Assembly (NCBI RefSeq): GCF_008065375.1
Contig: NZ_VJYI01000007.1
Span: 62,001-126,000 of the forward strand
Reading direction: 5' to 3'
DNA length: 64,000 nt
Source: Nonomuraea sp. SYSU D8015
GTDB taxonomy: Bacteria; Actinomycetota; Actinomycetes; Streptosporangiales; Streptosporangiaceae
Part shown: positions 34,281 to 43,397 of the stretch, piece after piece
How the letters are laid out: every line of letters starts with the position of its first letter
How positions within the stretch are numbered: position 1 is the stretch's first letter
Translations under genes and position numbers: made by a program
Notes under the pieces: generated by a model
Databases searched by the model: none
What the model was told of the DNA's origin: nothing
Seen by the model: the letters and a program-made list of their open reading frames with translations, nothing else

Positions 34281-35606
34281 TCAGGCGTCGGCGGCGGGGG
34301 CTTCCGTGCGGACGCCCGCGGCGCGCAGCTCCTGCTGGGCCTCGGCGAGGTCTTTGTCCTCGAGGTGGAAGGCGTTGAAGTGCGACTTCCGGAACGCGAG
34401 CCAGCCGACGAGGAGGCCGATCGCGACCAGGACGGTGAGGACGCCGTACATGAGTTGAGGCGTGTTGAGCAGTGCGGGCGTGACGAGGGCCACGCTGGCG
34501 GCGACGACGCGCGCAAAGGCGATGACGGCACCCTGTGCGGACGAGCGGAGCAGGGTCGGGAACGACTCCTGGGCCCAGATCTTCATGATCGCTTCGAACG
34601 CCCACGCTCCTCCGATCGCGCCGCAGACCATCCCGATGATGATCGTGGTCAGCGAGAAGCCGAGGATCGCGGGGACGGCGTAGGACGCCACCAGGAAGAA
34701 GGCGCCGACGGCGTAGTAGGTCATGCGGCGGCGTCCGTCCGAGATGCGCATGAACCAGAAGGCGAAGAGCATGCCGAGGGGGACGCCGACGAGGCCGATG
34801 AGCGACGCGGTCTGAACCGTCAGCCCGACCACGTTGACGGCCACGTAGGCGCTGAACTGGCCTACCGTGTTCGCGCCGAGATTGGTCAAGGAGTAGAAGC
34901 CGAGCAGGGCGAGGAACGGTACGAGATAGAGCTTCTCGGTCAGCACGTCCCTGATGCCGTGACGCTCGGCGCGCACCGTGTGCGTTCCGGACTCGCGTTC
35001 CCGATGGGCGGCGGTCCACGAGCTCGACTCGGGAATCGTGAACCTCAGGAGCAGCACGATGAGCGCCACGGCGCCGACGTGCCCGAACAGGATCTGACCG
35101 CCGAGGTGCCCCATGCTTCCCGTGAACGTCGCGAGCACGACCGTCGCGAGGATGCCGACGAACCAGAGGATCTGCGAGAAGCTGATGAGCTTGCCCCGGT
35201 TCTCGTCCGTCGCGGCCTCGGAGATCGTCGCCAGGGACACGGGCAGATCCGCTCCACTGCCGAGCCCGACGAGCATCGTTCCGGCGAGGAGCCCGATGAG
35301 GCCGCTGGAGAAGACGAGCAGGCCGGCGCCCGCAACGATCATCGCCATGGTGACGATGAACACCGCGCGCCGTCCGAACGTGTCACCGAGCCGCCCGCCG
35401 GCCAGAGCGCCGATCGCGATGCAGAAGGTCAGAGCCGCCGACAGGATGCCGATCTCGGTCGGCGTGATCCCGATCGTCTGCTGGTACAGAACGAGGGCCG
35501 TTCCCGAGCTGACGATCGCGGCGGCGTCGATGTAGGACGCCATTCCTGAGACGACGCCCACCCACCATGGGTTCGGCGCTTTGACCGCGGACGGTACACG
35601 AGGCAT
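34281..35606 (-). CDS. MFS transporter (sugar/metabolite symporter type)
   Basis: The 441-residue protein has about twelve membrane spans and the MFS motifs GGRLGDTFGRRAVFIVTMAM after span 2, GLGSGADLPVSLATISEAAT, and RISDGRRRMTYYAVG in the central loop. The ATG at 35606 follows AGGAG by 8 nt. It is divergent from the large GH106-like hydrolase, so it may import the sugar released by that enzyme. A MarR-type gene beyond the hydrolase probably regulates both. The transported compound is not evident. Confidence 0.88.
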   Translation of the reverse strand: MPRVPSAVKAPNPWWVGVVSGMASYIDAAAIVSSGTALVLYQQTIGITPTEIGILSAALTFCIAIGALAGGRLGDTFGRRAVFIVTMAMIVAGAGLLVFSSGLIGLLAGTMLVGLGSGADLPVSLATISEAATDENRGKLISFSQILWFVGILATVVLATFTGSMGHLGGQILFGHVGAVALIVLLLRFTIPESSSWTAAHRERESGTHTVRAERHGIRDVLTEKLYLVPFLALLGFYSLTNLGANTVGQFSAYVAVNVVGLTVQTASLIGLVGVPLGMLFAFWFMRISDGRRRMTYYAVGAFFLVASYAVPAILGFSLTTIIIGMVCGAIGGAWAFEAIMKIWAQESFPTLLRSSAQGAVIAFARVVAASVALVTPALLNTPQLMYGVLTVLVAIGLLVGWLAFRKSHFNAFHLEDKDLAEAQQELRAAGVRTEAPAADA

Positions 35607-35785
35607 CGATGTTCTCCTTCGGAAGAGGGCAGGGGAACCGGCAGCAAGATAAATCGTTTTAATCGAGAAGCCGACGTCGGCTGGTCTTCGTGCGTGGGGG
35701 ATGGGCTGTGGCGACGCGCTCGCCCAGGAATTCGCGTACGTTGCGCGGTCGATCGGCGGATGGTGTACGGCTGCGACCTGGGAAG

Positions 35786-35818
35786 TTGCGCACACCGTAC
35801 TGGGCGGTGTGGTCGCAA
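35786..35818. promoter_or_regulatory. Long dyad in the 312-bp MFS-GH106 spacer
   Basis: TTGCG-CACACCG (35786-35797) pairs with CGGTGTG-gt-CGCAA (35805-35818) around a 7-nt loop, with a 2-nt bulge in one arm. It is either a regulator site between divergent genes or a hairpin. The rest of 35607-35918 holds a direct repeat AATCG (35652-35656, 35661-35665) near the MFS start, and the second dyad listed separately. Confidence 0.5.
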
Positions 35819-35823
35819 ACAAG

Positions 35824-35857
35824 TGTCCTGCAGAAAATTTTTAGTTTCCTCAGGACA
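35824..35857 (+). promoter_or_regulatory. Spaced dyad near the GH106 promoter
   Basis: TGTCCTG (35824-35830) and CAGGACA (35851-35857) are perfect inverted copies, 27 bp centre to centre, around an AT-rich core with AAAATTTT. A weak -35/-10 pair follows at once: TTGCCT (35858-35863), an 18-bp spacer, then TAGTGT (35882-35887), 32 bp before the gene. The dyad is well placed for repression or activation by the MarR protein at 38993; that is inference. Confidence 0.5.
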
Positions 35858-35918
35858 TTGCCTTGGCCTCCCGGCGCGGCCTAGTGTCGGTCCATCTCGC
35901 ACCGTTCAAGGAGGACGC

Positions 35919-38873
35919 GTGTCACTCGACGACCTCGCCCGTTTGATCGCCGACCCGTCAATCGAGTTCCGGCCCGAGCTCCGGTGGTGGTTGGCGGAAG
36001 GTCTCCACACCGACGAGACGCTGATCCGCGAGATCCACGCCGCGCACCGGCTGGGCTTCGGCGGGATGGAGTTCCTCGCGATGGACGAGGACGGCATCGA
36101 CCACTCCCGCTACGGCTGGGGGGCGGAGGAGTGGGTGCACGACTCCCAGGTGGTCGTCGAGGAGACGACCAAGCGGAACATGTCGGTGAGCTTCACCTCC
36201 GGCACGAACTGGTCGAACGCGAACCTCCCGACGATCACCCCCGATCACCCGGCCGCGTCTCAGGAGCTCGACGTGGTGTTCGAGGACCTCGCCCCGTCGG
36301 GCTCCCGCAGCGGGGCGCTGCCACGCGTCGACCTCGACGCAGAGCCGCAGTCGACCATGCTTCCCGGCCACCGCGGCAAGGTCGCCGAGCAGCACCTGGT
36401 GGCCGTCGTGGCCGCTCGCGTGCTCGAGACCACCGCGACGGGCACGATCCTCGACGTCGACTCCGTCGTCGACCTCTCCGATCGGGTGCGCGGCGAGACT
36501 CTTGAGTGGACCGCGCCCGCCGAGGGCGAGTGGCGGCTGTTCGTCTTCTGGACGCACGGCACCGGACAGACCGCCTCGCCGTCGGCCTCGGTCAACTACA
36601 CCGTCAACTACCTGGACCGGGACGGAGTCGACGCGGTCATCGACTACTGGGACTCCGTCGTGCTCACGCCGGAGCTGCGCAAGCAGATCGCGCGCAACCC
36701 GCGGGTGCAGATGTACATGGACTCCCTTGAGCTGTCGACCTACGGCGCAGGCGGCATGTTCTGGGGACGCACCCTCGCCCAGGAGTTCCGCGCCCGCCGC
36801 GGCTACGACATCACCCGCTGGCTGCCCTTCCTGACCCGGTCCGCCCCCTTCATGGCGGTCAGTACGGCGTACCACAACGACGCGCGCGAGGAACACCGCG
36901 TCACCGTCGAGAAGGTGCGCTTCGACTACGTACGCACCCTCACCGACCTCTACATCGAGAACATGCTGCGCCCGTTCGCCGCGTTCCTGCACGACAACGG
37001 GATCACGCTCCGCGCCGAGATCAGCTACGGGCTGCCGTTCGAGCTCACGCGACCGGGGCCGGAGGTCGACGGCATCGAGACCGAGTCGCTGGAGTTCGGC
37101 GCGCAGATCGACGCCTACCGCCTGATGGCCGGACCGGCTCACCTGTTCGGCAAGCAGTACTCGTCCGAGACCGGCGCGACCACCCGCAACCACATCCTCG
37201 ACCACCGCTTCTACGACCAGATCATCGCCACCCAGCTGGCGGCGGGGAGCACCAGGACCGTGCTGCACGGCTGGGCGAGCACCGCGGGCGCGGAGGGCGT
37301 CACCCGGTGGCCCGGGCACGAGGGCATGCGGCCGATGTTCTCCGAGCGGTTCGACACACGTCAGCCCGCGGCGGAGTTCTACCCGCTGTGGAACAGGGCG
37401 ATCGGCCGTTATCAGTGCGTCCTGCGGCAGGGCAGGCCGCGGATCGACGTGGGGATCCTCCGTACCGACCACTTCACCGACAACACCTCGGGGCTGTTCT
37501 TCCTCGACCGGGACGGGCGGCGGGTTCGGGACGAGGACGCCTACGGGCGCATGTGGATGCGCGATCGTCAGAACCACTGGTGGCAGGACCTGGGCATGCA
37601 GGACACCGGCTGGACGTATGAGTTCTTCGACGGGTCACTGCTCCTGCGGGAGGAGGTGTCGTTCACGGACGGGCTCGTGCAGCCGCACGGCCCGGGCTAC
37701 CAGGCGCTCATCGTCTACCAGGAGACGCTGGATCCGGACGTGGCGGCCAAGCTCCTGGAGTGGGCGCGGCAAGGACTGAAGCTGCTCATCGTCAACGGGG
37801 CCACCGAGCTCAAGTGGCTCATGACCGGGCAGTACACCATCCACTCCCATGCCGCCGCCCGCACCCCGGGACTCGACGGCCGCGACGAGGAACTCGCCCA
37901 GACGATGGCGCGGCTTCGCGCCCTGCCGACCGTCGCCGAGGTGGACGACCCGTCCGGCACCGTCGGGGCGCTGCGCACCCTCGGCGTCGCCGGACGCGCC
38001 GAGTTCACCACAGGCGACCCCAGCGTGCTCAGCCACCTGCGCGAGGATGGCGAGCTGTTCCACCTGTACCTCTACCACTTCCTCTACGAGACCGGCGAGC
38101 CGACCACGGTCGAGGTCGCCCTTCCCGGCAGCGGAACCGCGCACCGGATCGAGGCCTGGACCGGCGACATCCGCCCCCATCACGGCGTCCGGTACGACGC
38201 GGGGCGCACGATCGTGACCGTGACGCTGGCGCCGGGGGAGACCGCCCTGCTCACGATCGACCGTTCGGCACGGGAGCCGGCGGTCTCCGGTCCCGTCACG
38301 CCGGACGTTCTCCAGGAGATCTCGGAGTGGACGATCGCGGTCGAGAGCTGGGACGCCGGCGGATTCGAGGTGATCAGCGAGGATCGCGGGCTCGGCTACG
38401 AGACCCGGGAGGTGCGGCCCATCACCGCGATCGCCCGCCTCGACGCCGGCCGCGGTCCGCTCCGCCCGTGGAAGGACCTCCCCGAGGTCGGTCCCGAGGT
38501 CAGCGGCGTCGGCCAGTACGAGGCGACGTTCACCCTGGAGGAGACGCCCGCCGCCGGAGCGAGGTACGTGCTCGACCTCGGATCGACGGCGGGCGGTCTC
38601 GGCTCCGTCCGTCTCAACGAGGGCGCGGTCAAGGGCTTCGACACCTCCTGCCCGCGCGTGGACGTCACCTCCGACCTGCGGCGGGGGGAGAACACGGTGA
38701 CGGTCCGGGTGTCGAGTTCCCTGAACAACCGGCTGCTCGCCCGCGGTTACTACGACTCGGTCCCTGACGTCGTCGCGCAGTTGGCCGGCGGCGCTCAGGC
38801 GCAGAAGACGGAGGTCCACGACCACGGGCTGCTGGGCCCGGTACGGCTGCTGCGCGAAGCGACAGGAGGATGA
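35919..38873 (+). CDS. GH106-like glycoside hydrolase (probable alpha-L-rhamnosidase), cytoplasmic
   Basis: This 984-residue enzyme begins with a conserved N-terminal region (ELRWWLAEGLHTDETLIREI, HRLGFGGMEFLAMDED) like GH106 glycosidases. It then has a large barrel region (LYIENMLRPFAAFLHDNGIT, RAEISYGLPFELTRPGPEVD) and ends in a GH2/CBM-like beta-sandwich (GQYEATFTLEETPAAGARYVL, NTVTVRVSSSLNNRLLARGY). There is no signal peptide, which implies hydrolysis of imported glycosides. GTG 35919 has AAGGAGG 5 nt upstream. The length is typical of GH106. The rhamnoside specificity is inferred from the family impression only. Confidence 0.65.
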   Translation: MSLDDLARLIADPSIEFRPELRWWLAEGLHTDETLIREIHAAHRLGFGGMEFLAMDEDGIDHSRYGWGAEEWVHDSQVVVEETTKRNMSVSFTSGTNWSNANLPTITPDHPAASQELDVVFEDLAPSGSRSGALPRVDLDAEPQSTMLPGHRGKVAEQHLVAVVAARVLETTATGTILDVDSVVDLSDRVRGETLEWTAPAEGEWRLFVFWTHGTGQTASPSASVNYTVNYLDRDGVDAVIDYWDSVVLTPELRKQIARNPRVQMYMDSLELSTYGAGGMFWGRTLAQEFRARRGYDITRWLPFLTRSAPFMAVSTAYHNDAREEHRVTVEKVRFDYVRTLTDLYIENMLRPFAAFLHDNGITLRAEISYGLPFELTRPGPEVDGIETESLEFGAQIDAYRLMAGPAHLFGKQYSSETGATTRNHILDHRFYDQIIATQLAAGSTRTVLHGWASTAGAEGVTRWPGHEGMRPMFSERFDTRQPAAEFYPLWNRAIGRYQCVLRQGRPRIDVGILRTDHFTDNTSGLFFLDRDGRRVRDEDAYGRMWMRDRQNHWWQDLGMQDTGWTYEFFDGSLLLREEVSFTDGLVQPHGPGYQALIVYQETLDPDVAAKLLEWARQGLKLLIVNGATELKWLMTGQYTIHSHAAARTPGLDGRDEELAQTMARLRALPTVAEVDDPSGTVGALRTLGVAGRAEFTTGDPSVLSHLREDGELFHLYLYHFLYETGEPTTVEVALPGSGTAHRIEAWTGDIRPHHGVRYDAGRTIVTVTLAPGETALLTIDRSAREPAVSGPVTPDVLQEISEWTIAVESWDAGGFEVISEDRGLGYETREVRPITAIARLDAGRGPLRPWKDLPEVGPEVSGVGQYEATFTLEETPAAGARYVLDLGSTAGGLGSVRLNEGAVKGFDTSCPRVDVTSDLRRGENTVTVRVSSSLNNRLLARGYYDSVPDVVAQLAGGAQAQKTEVHDHGLLGPVRLLREATGG

Positions 38874-38992
38874 CGCCGGCGGCACGGGAGACCGCAGGCG
38901 GGGGCGTGGTCCCGTCACCCGCGCCCCAGCGAGCGGGCAGTAGGGTTCGGGGAGACGGAGATCGCATTCAAGGGGCGCGAGGGAGGCACATC

Positions 38993-39541
38993 ATGGCGCG
39001 GGCGCCACGCTACGGGCTCGACGATCAGGACATCGACCTGACGCCCGTCATCGCGCCGGACCTTCTCGATCTGCGCGTCTCGATCGCCTCGATCGTCCAC
39101 TGGGCGGACAGTCATTCGGTGCGGCTGGCTCTCATGGACGCCGTCGACTTCCCCGTGAACGATGTGCCGATGTTCCTCGTCGTCAATCAGCTCAGCTACC
39201 GGGGAGCGATGCGCCCCAGCGACCTTGCGCTGGCTTTGGGGACGGGACGGGCGAATCTCACCAAGATCGCTCATCGCCTCGACGACGCGGGCCTCATCGT
39301 GCGGGTTCGCGAACCATCGGACGAACGCAGCGTGCTGCTCGCCCTGACTCCCCGCGGACGGGAGATCGGACAGCGCATCATGGAGTACAACCAGCAAGGG
39401 CTCGAGTCGCTCCTCGCCGACTGGAGCGATGAGGACGTGAGAACGCTCAAACGCCTCCTCGCCCGCATAGCCCGCAACGCGATGTGGGATCTGCAGGCAC
39501 CGAGGGGGCATGCCGAGCCGGGCCGCCGCCGCAGACCGTGA
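38993..39541 (+). CDS. MarR-family transcriptional regulator
   Basis: This 182-residue winged-helix regulator reads SYRGAMRPSDLALALGTGRA, then NLTKIAHRLDDAGLIVRVRE for the recognition helix and wing start, and SDERSVLLALTPRGREIGQR for the wing, followed by a dimerisation helix. GGGAGG lies 9 nt before the ATG. It lies 119 bp after the glycosidase gene on the same strand; the two dyads upstream of that gene are its likely sites. The inducer is unknown. Confidence 0.88.
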   Translation: MARAPRYGLDDQDIDLTPVIAPDLLDLRVSIASIVHWADSHSVRLALMDAVDFPVNDVPMFLVVNQLSYRGAMRPSDLALALGTGRANLTKIAHRLDDAGLIVRVREPSDERSVLLALTPRGREIGQRIMEYNQQGLESLLADWSDEDVRTLKRLLARIARNAMWDLQAPRGHAEPGRRRRP

Positions 39542-39601
39542 CCGTGCCGCCCCGCCGCCGCGGCCTCGCTCGACCGGAGGGTGAGAAGAGCGGCGGCGGT
39601 C

Positions 39602-41779
39602 CTAGACCGTCACCGAGGCCGCGGCGCGCCGTCCACCGAGCGGTGCCGCGTCCTCCGCGCGCCGCGCCTCGCCCAGCCGGCCGGCCTGCACCCAGTACCA
39701 GCCGAGTGAGCCGGTGAGCCGCGCGGCCAGGCGCGCGTCGCCCAGGCTCATGGCGGCCTGCAGCGCGCCACGCAGGTTGGCGGTCTCGGCGTCCAGCCGC
39801 CGGAACCAGCGATGCCGGGCTGGTCCGCTCTTGTAAGTCTCGGCGCACTCGGCGAGCTGGGTGTAGTAGGTGGCGTACCAGCGCAGGACGCGGTCGTGCT
39901 CGCCGGCCTCGCGCAGCCGTTCCAGCCCGTAGGCCGCCACGGACTCCAGGAGCCGGTACCTGTCGCCCGACCGCACGACCAGGGACCGATCCACCAGGCG
40001 CGCCAGCAGGTCGGCCACGTCGGCCGGCTCGATGTCCGCCCCGGTGGCGGCAGCCTGCGTCTCGGCGGCCGGCTCGATGTCCGCTGCGGTGGCGGCAGCC
40101 TGCCCGTCGGCGTCGTCCGGCGGACCACCCGGGATGGGCAGGGGCACGACGCAGACCCGTTCGGCGGCTTCCAGCGTGCAGCCGCCCACCTGGACGGCCA
40201 GGCGGCGGAGCACGACACGTTCCGGCTCGGTCAGCAGCTCCCAGCTCCAGTCGATCGCCGCCCTGAGGGTCCGCTGGTGCGCGGGGCCGGCCCGCCGCCC
40301 GGCCGACAGCAGGCGGAAGCGGTCGTCGAGCCGCTCGGCCAGGGCGCGCACGCCCAGCGAACGTACCCGGGCCGCGGCCAGCTCCAGCGCCAGCGGGATG
40401 CCGTCGAGGCGGCGGCAGATCACCTCGACGGCGTCGGCGTCCGCGGCCGTCATCGCGAAGCCCGGCTGCGCGTCAGCGGCGCGGACGGCGAACAGCCGGG
40501 TCGCGGCGCCGGCGTCCAGCGGCGGCACCTCCCGCACGACCTCGCCGGTGACGCCGAGCGGCTCCCGGCTGGTGGCGATGACGCGGGGCTCGGGGCCGAC
40601 GCGCAGCAGCAGCTCGGCGAGCTTGGCCACCGGCTCGACGACGTGCTCGCAGTTGTCGAGGACCAGCAGCGCCCTGCGCGTGCCGAAGGCCGAGGCGATC
40701 CGCTCCTCCGGGTCGCCTGCCCCGCCGTCGTCGCGCAGGCCGAGCGCCGCCGCGACGGCCTCGGCCACGTCCGACACCGGCCCGGCGGGCACGGACGACA
40801 GCTCCACCAGGTGCACGCCGTCGGGAAAGTCGCCGGCCAGCCGGCGGGCGGCCTCCAGCGCGAGGCGGCTCTTGCCCACGCCGGCCGTGCCGGTGAGCGT
40901 CACGAGCCGCGCTGTCCGCGGCAGGGCGACCAGCTCAGGCAGGTCCTCGTCCCTGCCCACGAGGTCGGTGAGCGGCTCGGGGAGGCGGGCGGGCGTGGGC
41001 GCCGGAGGGCTCGGCGGGCGGCGCAGGTCGGGACGCTGCTCCAGGATCGCCTGGTGCAGCGCGACCAGTTCAGGGCCGGGGTCGAGGCCCAGCTCGTCAC
41101 GCATGCGGTCGCGGAGGGCCCGGTAGACCTCGAGCGCCTCGGCCTGCCGTCCGGATCGGTAGAGGGCGCGCATGAGCAGGCCGTGGAAGCGTTCCCTCGT
41201 CGGGTGCTGCGCGGCCAGCTCGGCCAGCTCCCCGACCTGCGAGGCGTCCTGGCCCAGCGCCAGCCGTACGTCGGCGTAGTCCTCGAGGGCGGCCAGTCGC
41301 TGCTCCTCCAGCCGGGCCGCGGCCCGGCGCACGAGCGACTCGCCGGGGATCCCGGCGAGCTCGGCGAAGTCGGAGAAGGCCGGACCGCGCCACCACGACA
41401 GGGCTTCGGCCAGCAGCGCGGCTCTCTCCCGAGGGTCGTCGGCGGCCCGGGCACGGTCGGCGGCCTCCTGGAAGCGGCGCGCGTCGGTGTCGCCATCCAC
41501 CAGGTAGCCGGGCGTCCGGGTGACGACCAGCTCCCTGGCTCCCGGCTCTGCCTCATCGAGCGTCCGGCGCAGCTGCGACACCTTGGCGCGGAGCGCCCCC
41601 AGCGGATTGACCGGCAGCTCCGGCCCCCACAGGCTCTCGATCAGCCGCTCGGCCGGCACGATGTGCCCGTTGTGGGCGAGGAGGCAGGCCAGGAGCGCCC
41701 GCACTTTGAGCTCGGGCACGCGTACGGCGCGGCCGTCGTCGGCGGTCACCTCGAGCGGCCCGAGTACGGCGAAGCGCAT
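39602..41779 (-). CDS. AfsR/SARP-type regulator (OmpR-HTH, BTAD, NB-ARC), short C-terminus
   Basis: The 725-residue protein has an OmpR-like DNA-binding domain (MRFAVLGPLEVTADDGRAVR; VNPLGALRAKVSQLRRTLDE), a bacterial transcriptional activation domain to about residue 245 (YRALRDRMRDELGLDPGPEL), and an ATPase with P-loop GTAGVGKS and LLVLDNCEHV. The protein ends soon after WYWVQAGRLGEARR, where homologues usually continue with several hundred residues of TPR; the tail GGRRAAASVTV looks like a truncation. A 15-residue tandem duplication lies in the linker at 40022-40103. It is divergent from an MFS pump, which it may activate. Confidence 0.88.
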   Translation of the reverse strand: MRFAVLGPLEVTADDGRAVRVPELKVRALLACLLAHNGHIVPAERLIESLWGPELPVNPLGALRAKVSQLRRTLDEAEPGARELVVTRTPGYLVDGDTDARRFQEAADRARAADDPRERAALLAEALSWWRGPAFSDFAELAGIPGESLVRRAAARLEEQRLAALEDYADVRLALGQDASQVGELAELAAQHPTRERFHGLLMRALYRSGRQAEALEVYRALRDRMRDELGLDPGPELVALHQAILEQRPDLRRPPSPPAPTPARLPEPLTDLVGRDEDLPELVALPRTARLVTLTGTAGVGKSRLALEAARRLAGDFPDGVHLVELSSVPAGPVSDVAEAVAAALGLRDDGGAGDPEERIASAFGTRRALLVLDNCEHVVEPVAKLAELLLRVGPEPRVIATSREPLGVTGEVVREVPPLDAGAATRLFAVRAADAQPGFAMTAADADAVEVICRRLDGIPLALELAAARVRSLGVRALAERLDDRFRLLSAGRRAGPAHQRTLRAAIDWSWELLTEPERVVLRRLAVQVGGCTLEAAERVCVVPLPIPGGPPDDADGQAAATAADIEPAAETQAAATGADIEPADVADLLARLVDRSLVVRSGDRYRLLESVAAYGLERLREAGEHDRVLRWYATYYTQLAECAETYKSGPARHRWFRRLDAETANLRGALQAAMSLGDARLAARLTGSLGWYWVQAGRLGEARRAEDAAPLGGRRAAASVTV
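40022..40103. repeat. In-frame 45-bp tandem duplication in the AfsR-like gene
   Basis: A 37-nt core occurs at 40022-40058 and again at 40067-40103 with only two differences, giving a 45-nt period. It adds a second copy of the peptide ADIEPA with flanking AAAT residues in a flexible region between the ATPase helical part and the C-terminal domain. Recent slippage is the simplest cause. The frame is kept. Confidence 0.8.
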
Positions 41780-41797
41780 GAACTCACCCTAAGCAGA

Positions 41798-41820
41798 TCC
41801 GAATCGGACCGGAACGTCCG
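41798..41820. promoter_or_regulatory. Paired palindromes between AfsR-like gene and MFS gene
   Basis: TCCGA-A-TCGGA (41798-41808) is a perfect palindrome, and CGGAC-N6-GTCCG (41805-41820) overlaps it. Both lie in the 58-bp spacer between two divergent starts and so probably control one or both genes. Which protein binds is not known. Confidence 0.45.
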
Positions 41821-41837
41821 CCCTCCAAGCTGATCAC

Positions 41838-43331
41838 ATGACGACTACGACGACCACTACCCGAGCCGGGGGGCGCGCGTGGCTCGGACTGTCCGTGCTC
41901 GCCCTGGCCACGCTGCTGCTCGCCGTGGACAACACGGTGCTGGTGCTCGCGCTGCCTCATTTGGCCGCGGACCTGAGCCCCAGCGCGACCGAGCTGCTGT
42001 GGATCACCGACGTGTACGGGTTCATGATCGCCGGATTCATGATCACCATGGGCTCGCTCGGCGACCGGATCGGCCGGCGAAGGCTGCTGTTGATCGGCGC
42101 GACCGCGTTCGCCGCCGCCTCTGTCGTGGCCGCCTACTCCACCACGACCACGATGCTGATCGCCGCCCGCGTGCTGCTGGGCGTGGCCGGCGCCGCGATG
42201 GGCCCGTCTGCGCTCGCGCTGGTGGCGGGGCTGTTCGCCGACGCCAGGCAGCGTGCCATGGCCATCGGCGTGTTCACCGCCTGCTTCATGGGCGGGGCGG
42301 CGGCCGGGCCGGTGATCGGCGGGTTCCTGCTGGAGAACTTCTGGTGGGGGTCGGTCTTCCTGATGGGGGTGCCGATCATGGCCCTCGTCGTGGTGGGCGG
42401 CCTGGCCCTGCTGCCGGAGACCGCGGCGGAGGGCGCCGGCCGGCTCGATCCGGCCAGCGTCGCGATGTCGATGGCCGCGATCCTGCCGGTCGTCTACGGC
42501 CTGAAGGAGCTGGCCGACGACCCGCGGCAGGTGGCGGCGTACGCGGCGCTCGTCGTCGGCCTGGTGTTCTGCGTGGCGTTCGTGCGACGGCAGCGCCGGC
42601 TGGCGGAGCCGTTGGTGGACCTGCGCCTGTTCGCCAACCGCTCGTTCAGCGCGGCCCTGCTGATCCTGGCGCTCGCCATGGTGGTGCAGGGCGGGGTCTA
42701 TCTGTTCGTGAGCCAGCACCTCCAGCTCGTCGAACGGCTCTCGCCGCTGGTCGCCGGCCTGTGGATGGCGGTTCCCGCTCTGGCTCTGGTGGGGGGTTCC
42801 CTCGCCGCCCCGGTCATCGCCGGCGCGTTCCGGCCCGGCCTGGTCGTCGGGGTGGGGCTGATCGTGTCGGCGGCCGGGTTCGCCCTGGTCCTGGCGGGCG
42901 ACGGCCTCGGCATGCTGGTCACGGGCGTCACCATCGCCTTCCTCGGCATGGCGCCGGTGGGGGCGCTGGGACTCGACCTCATCGTCGGGTCGGCGCCGCC
43001 GGAGCGGTCCGGGTCGGCGTCCGCGCTGGCGGAGTGCGGCGGCGAGCTCGGTGTCGCGCTCGGCATCGCGCTGCTCGGCAGCGTCGGCAACGCCGTCTAC
43101 GGCGGCCTGGTCACCTCGCCGCGAGCGGGCGACTCGCTCAGCGAGGCGCTCGACGCCGCCGCCGGCCTGCCGCCGGGCCCTGCCGCGGCGCTCGTGGGGG
43201 AGGCGCAGGCCGCCTTCGGACAGAGCCTGCTCGTCGTCACGGCCGTGAGCGCGGTGCTCGTGCTCGGCCTGGCCGCAATCTCCATGACGCTGCTGCGGCA
43301 CTTGCGCCCGATCGGCCAGGAGAAGCGATGA
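41838..43331 (+). CDS. MFS efflux transporter (DHA2/EmrB-QacA type)
   Basis: This 497-residue protein has about fourteen membrane spans. Diagnostic motifs are LAVDNTVLVLALPHLAADL in span 1 (motif D1 of the DHA2 group), MGSLGDRIGRRRLLLIGATA (motif A), and GPVIGGFLLENFWWGSVFL (motif C, GxxxGPxxGG-like). Members expel drugs or natural products in exchange for protons. No clear ribosome-binding site precedes the ATG. It is divergent from the AfsR-like regulator and precedes a LexA paralogue by 66 bp. Confidence 0.9.
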   Translation: MTTTTTTTRAGGRAWLGLSVLALATLLLAVDNTVLVLALPHLAADLSPSATELLWITDVYGFMIAGFMITMGSLGDRIGRRRLLLIGATAFAAASVVAAYSTTTTMLIAARVLLGVAGAAMGPSALALVAGLFADARQRAMAIGVFTACFMGGAAAGPVIGGFLLENFWWGSVFLMGVPIMALVVVGGLALLPETAAEGAGRLDPASVAMSMAAILPVVYGLKELADDPRQVAAYAALVVGLVFCVAFVRRQRRLAEPLVDLRLFANRSFSAALLILALAMVVQGGVYLFVSQHLQLVERLSPLVAGLWMAVPALALVGGSLAAPVIAGAFRPGLVVGVGLIVSAAGFALVLAGDGLGMLVTGVTIAFLGMAPVGALGLDLIVGSAPPERSGSASALAECGGELGVALGIALLGSVGNAVYGGLVTSPRAGDSLSEALDAAAGLPPGPAAALVGEAQAAFGQSLLVVTAVSAVLVLGLAAISMTLLRHLRPIGQEKR

Positions 43332-43397
43332 GGGGCAGGGGACGTCGGCCCGTGCGGCGTTCGCGGCGGTGCACGAGATCCCTCTAGCATTTCGCAG

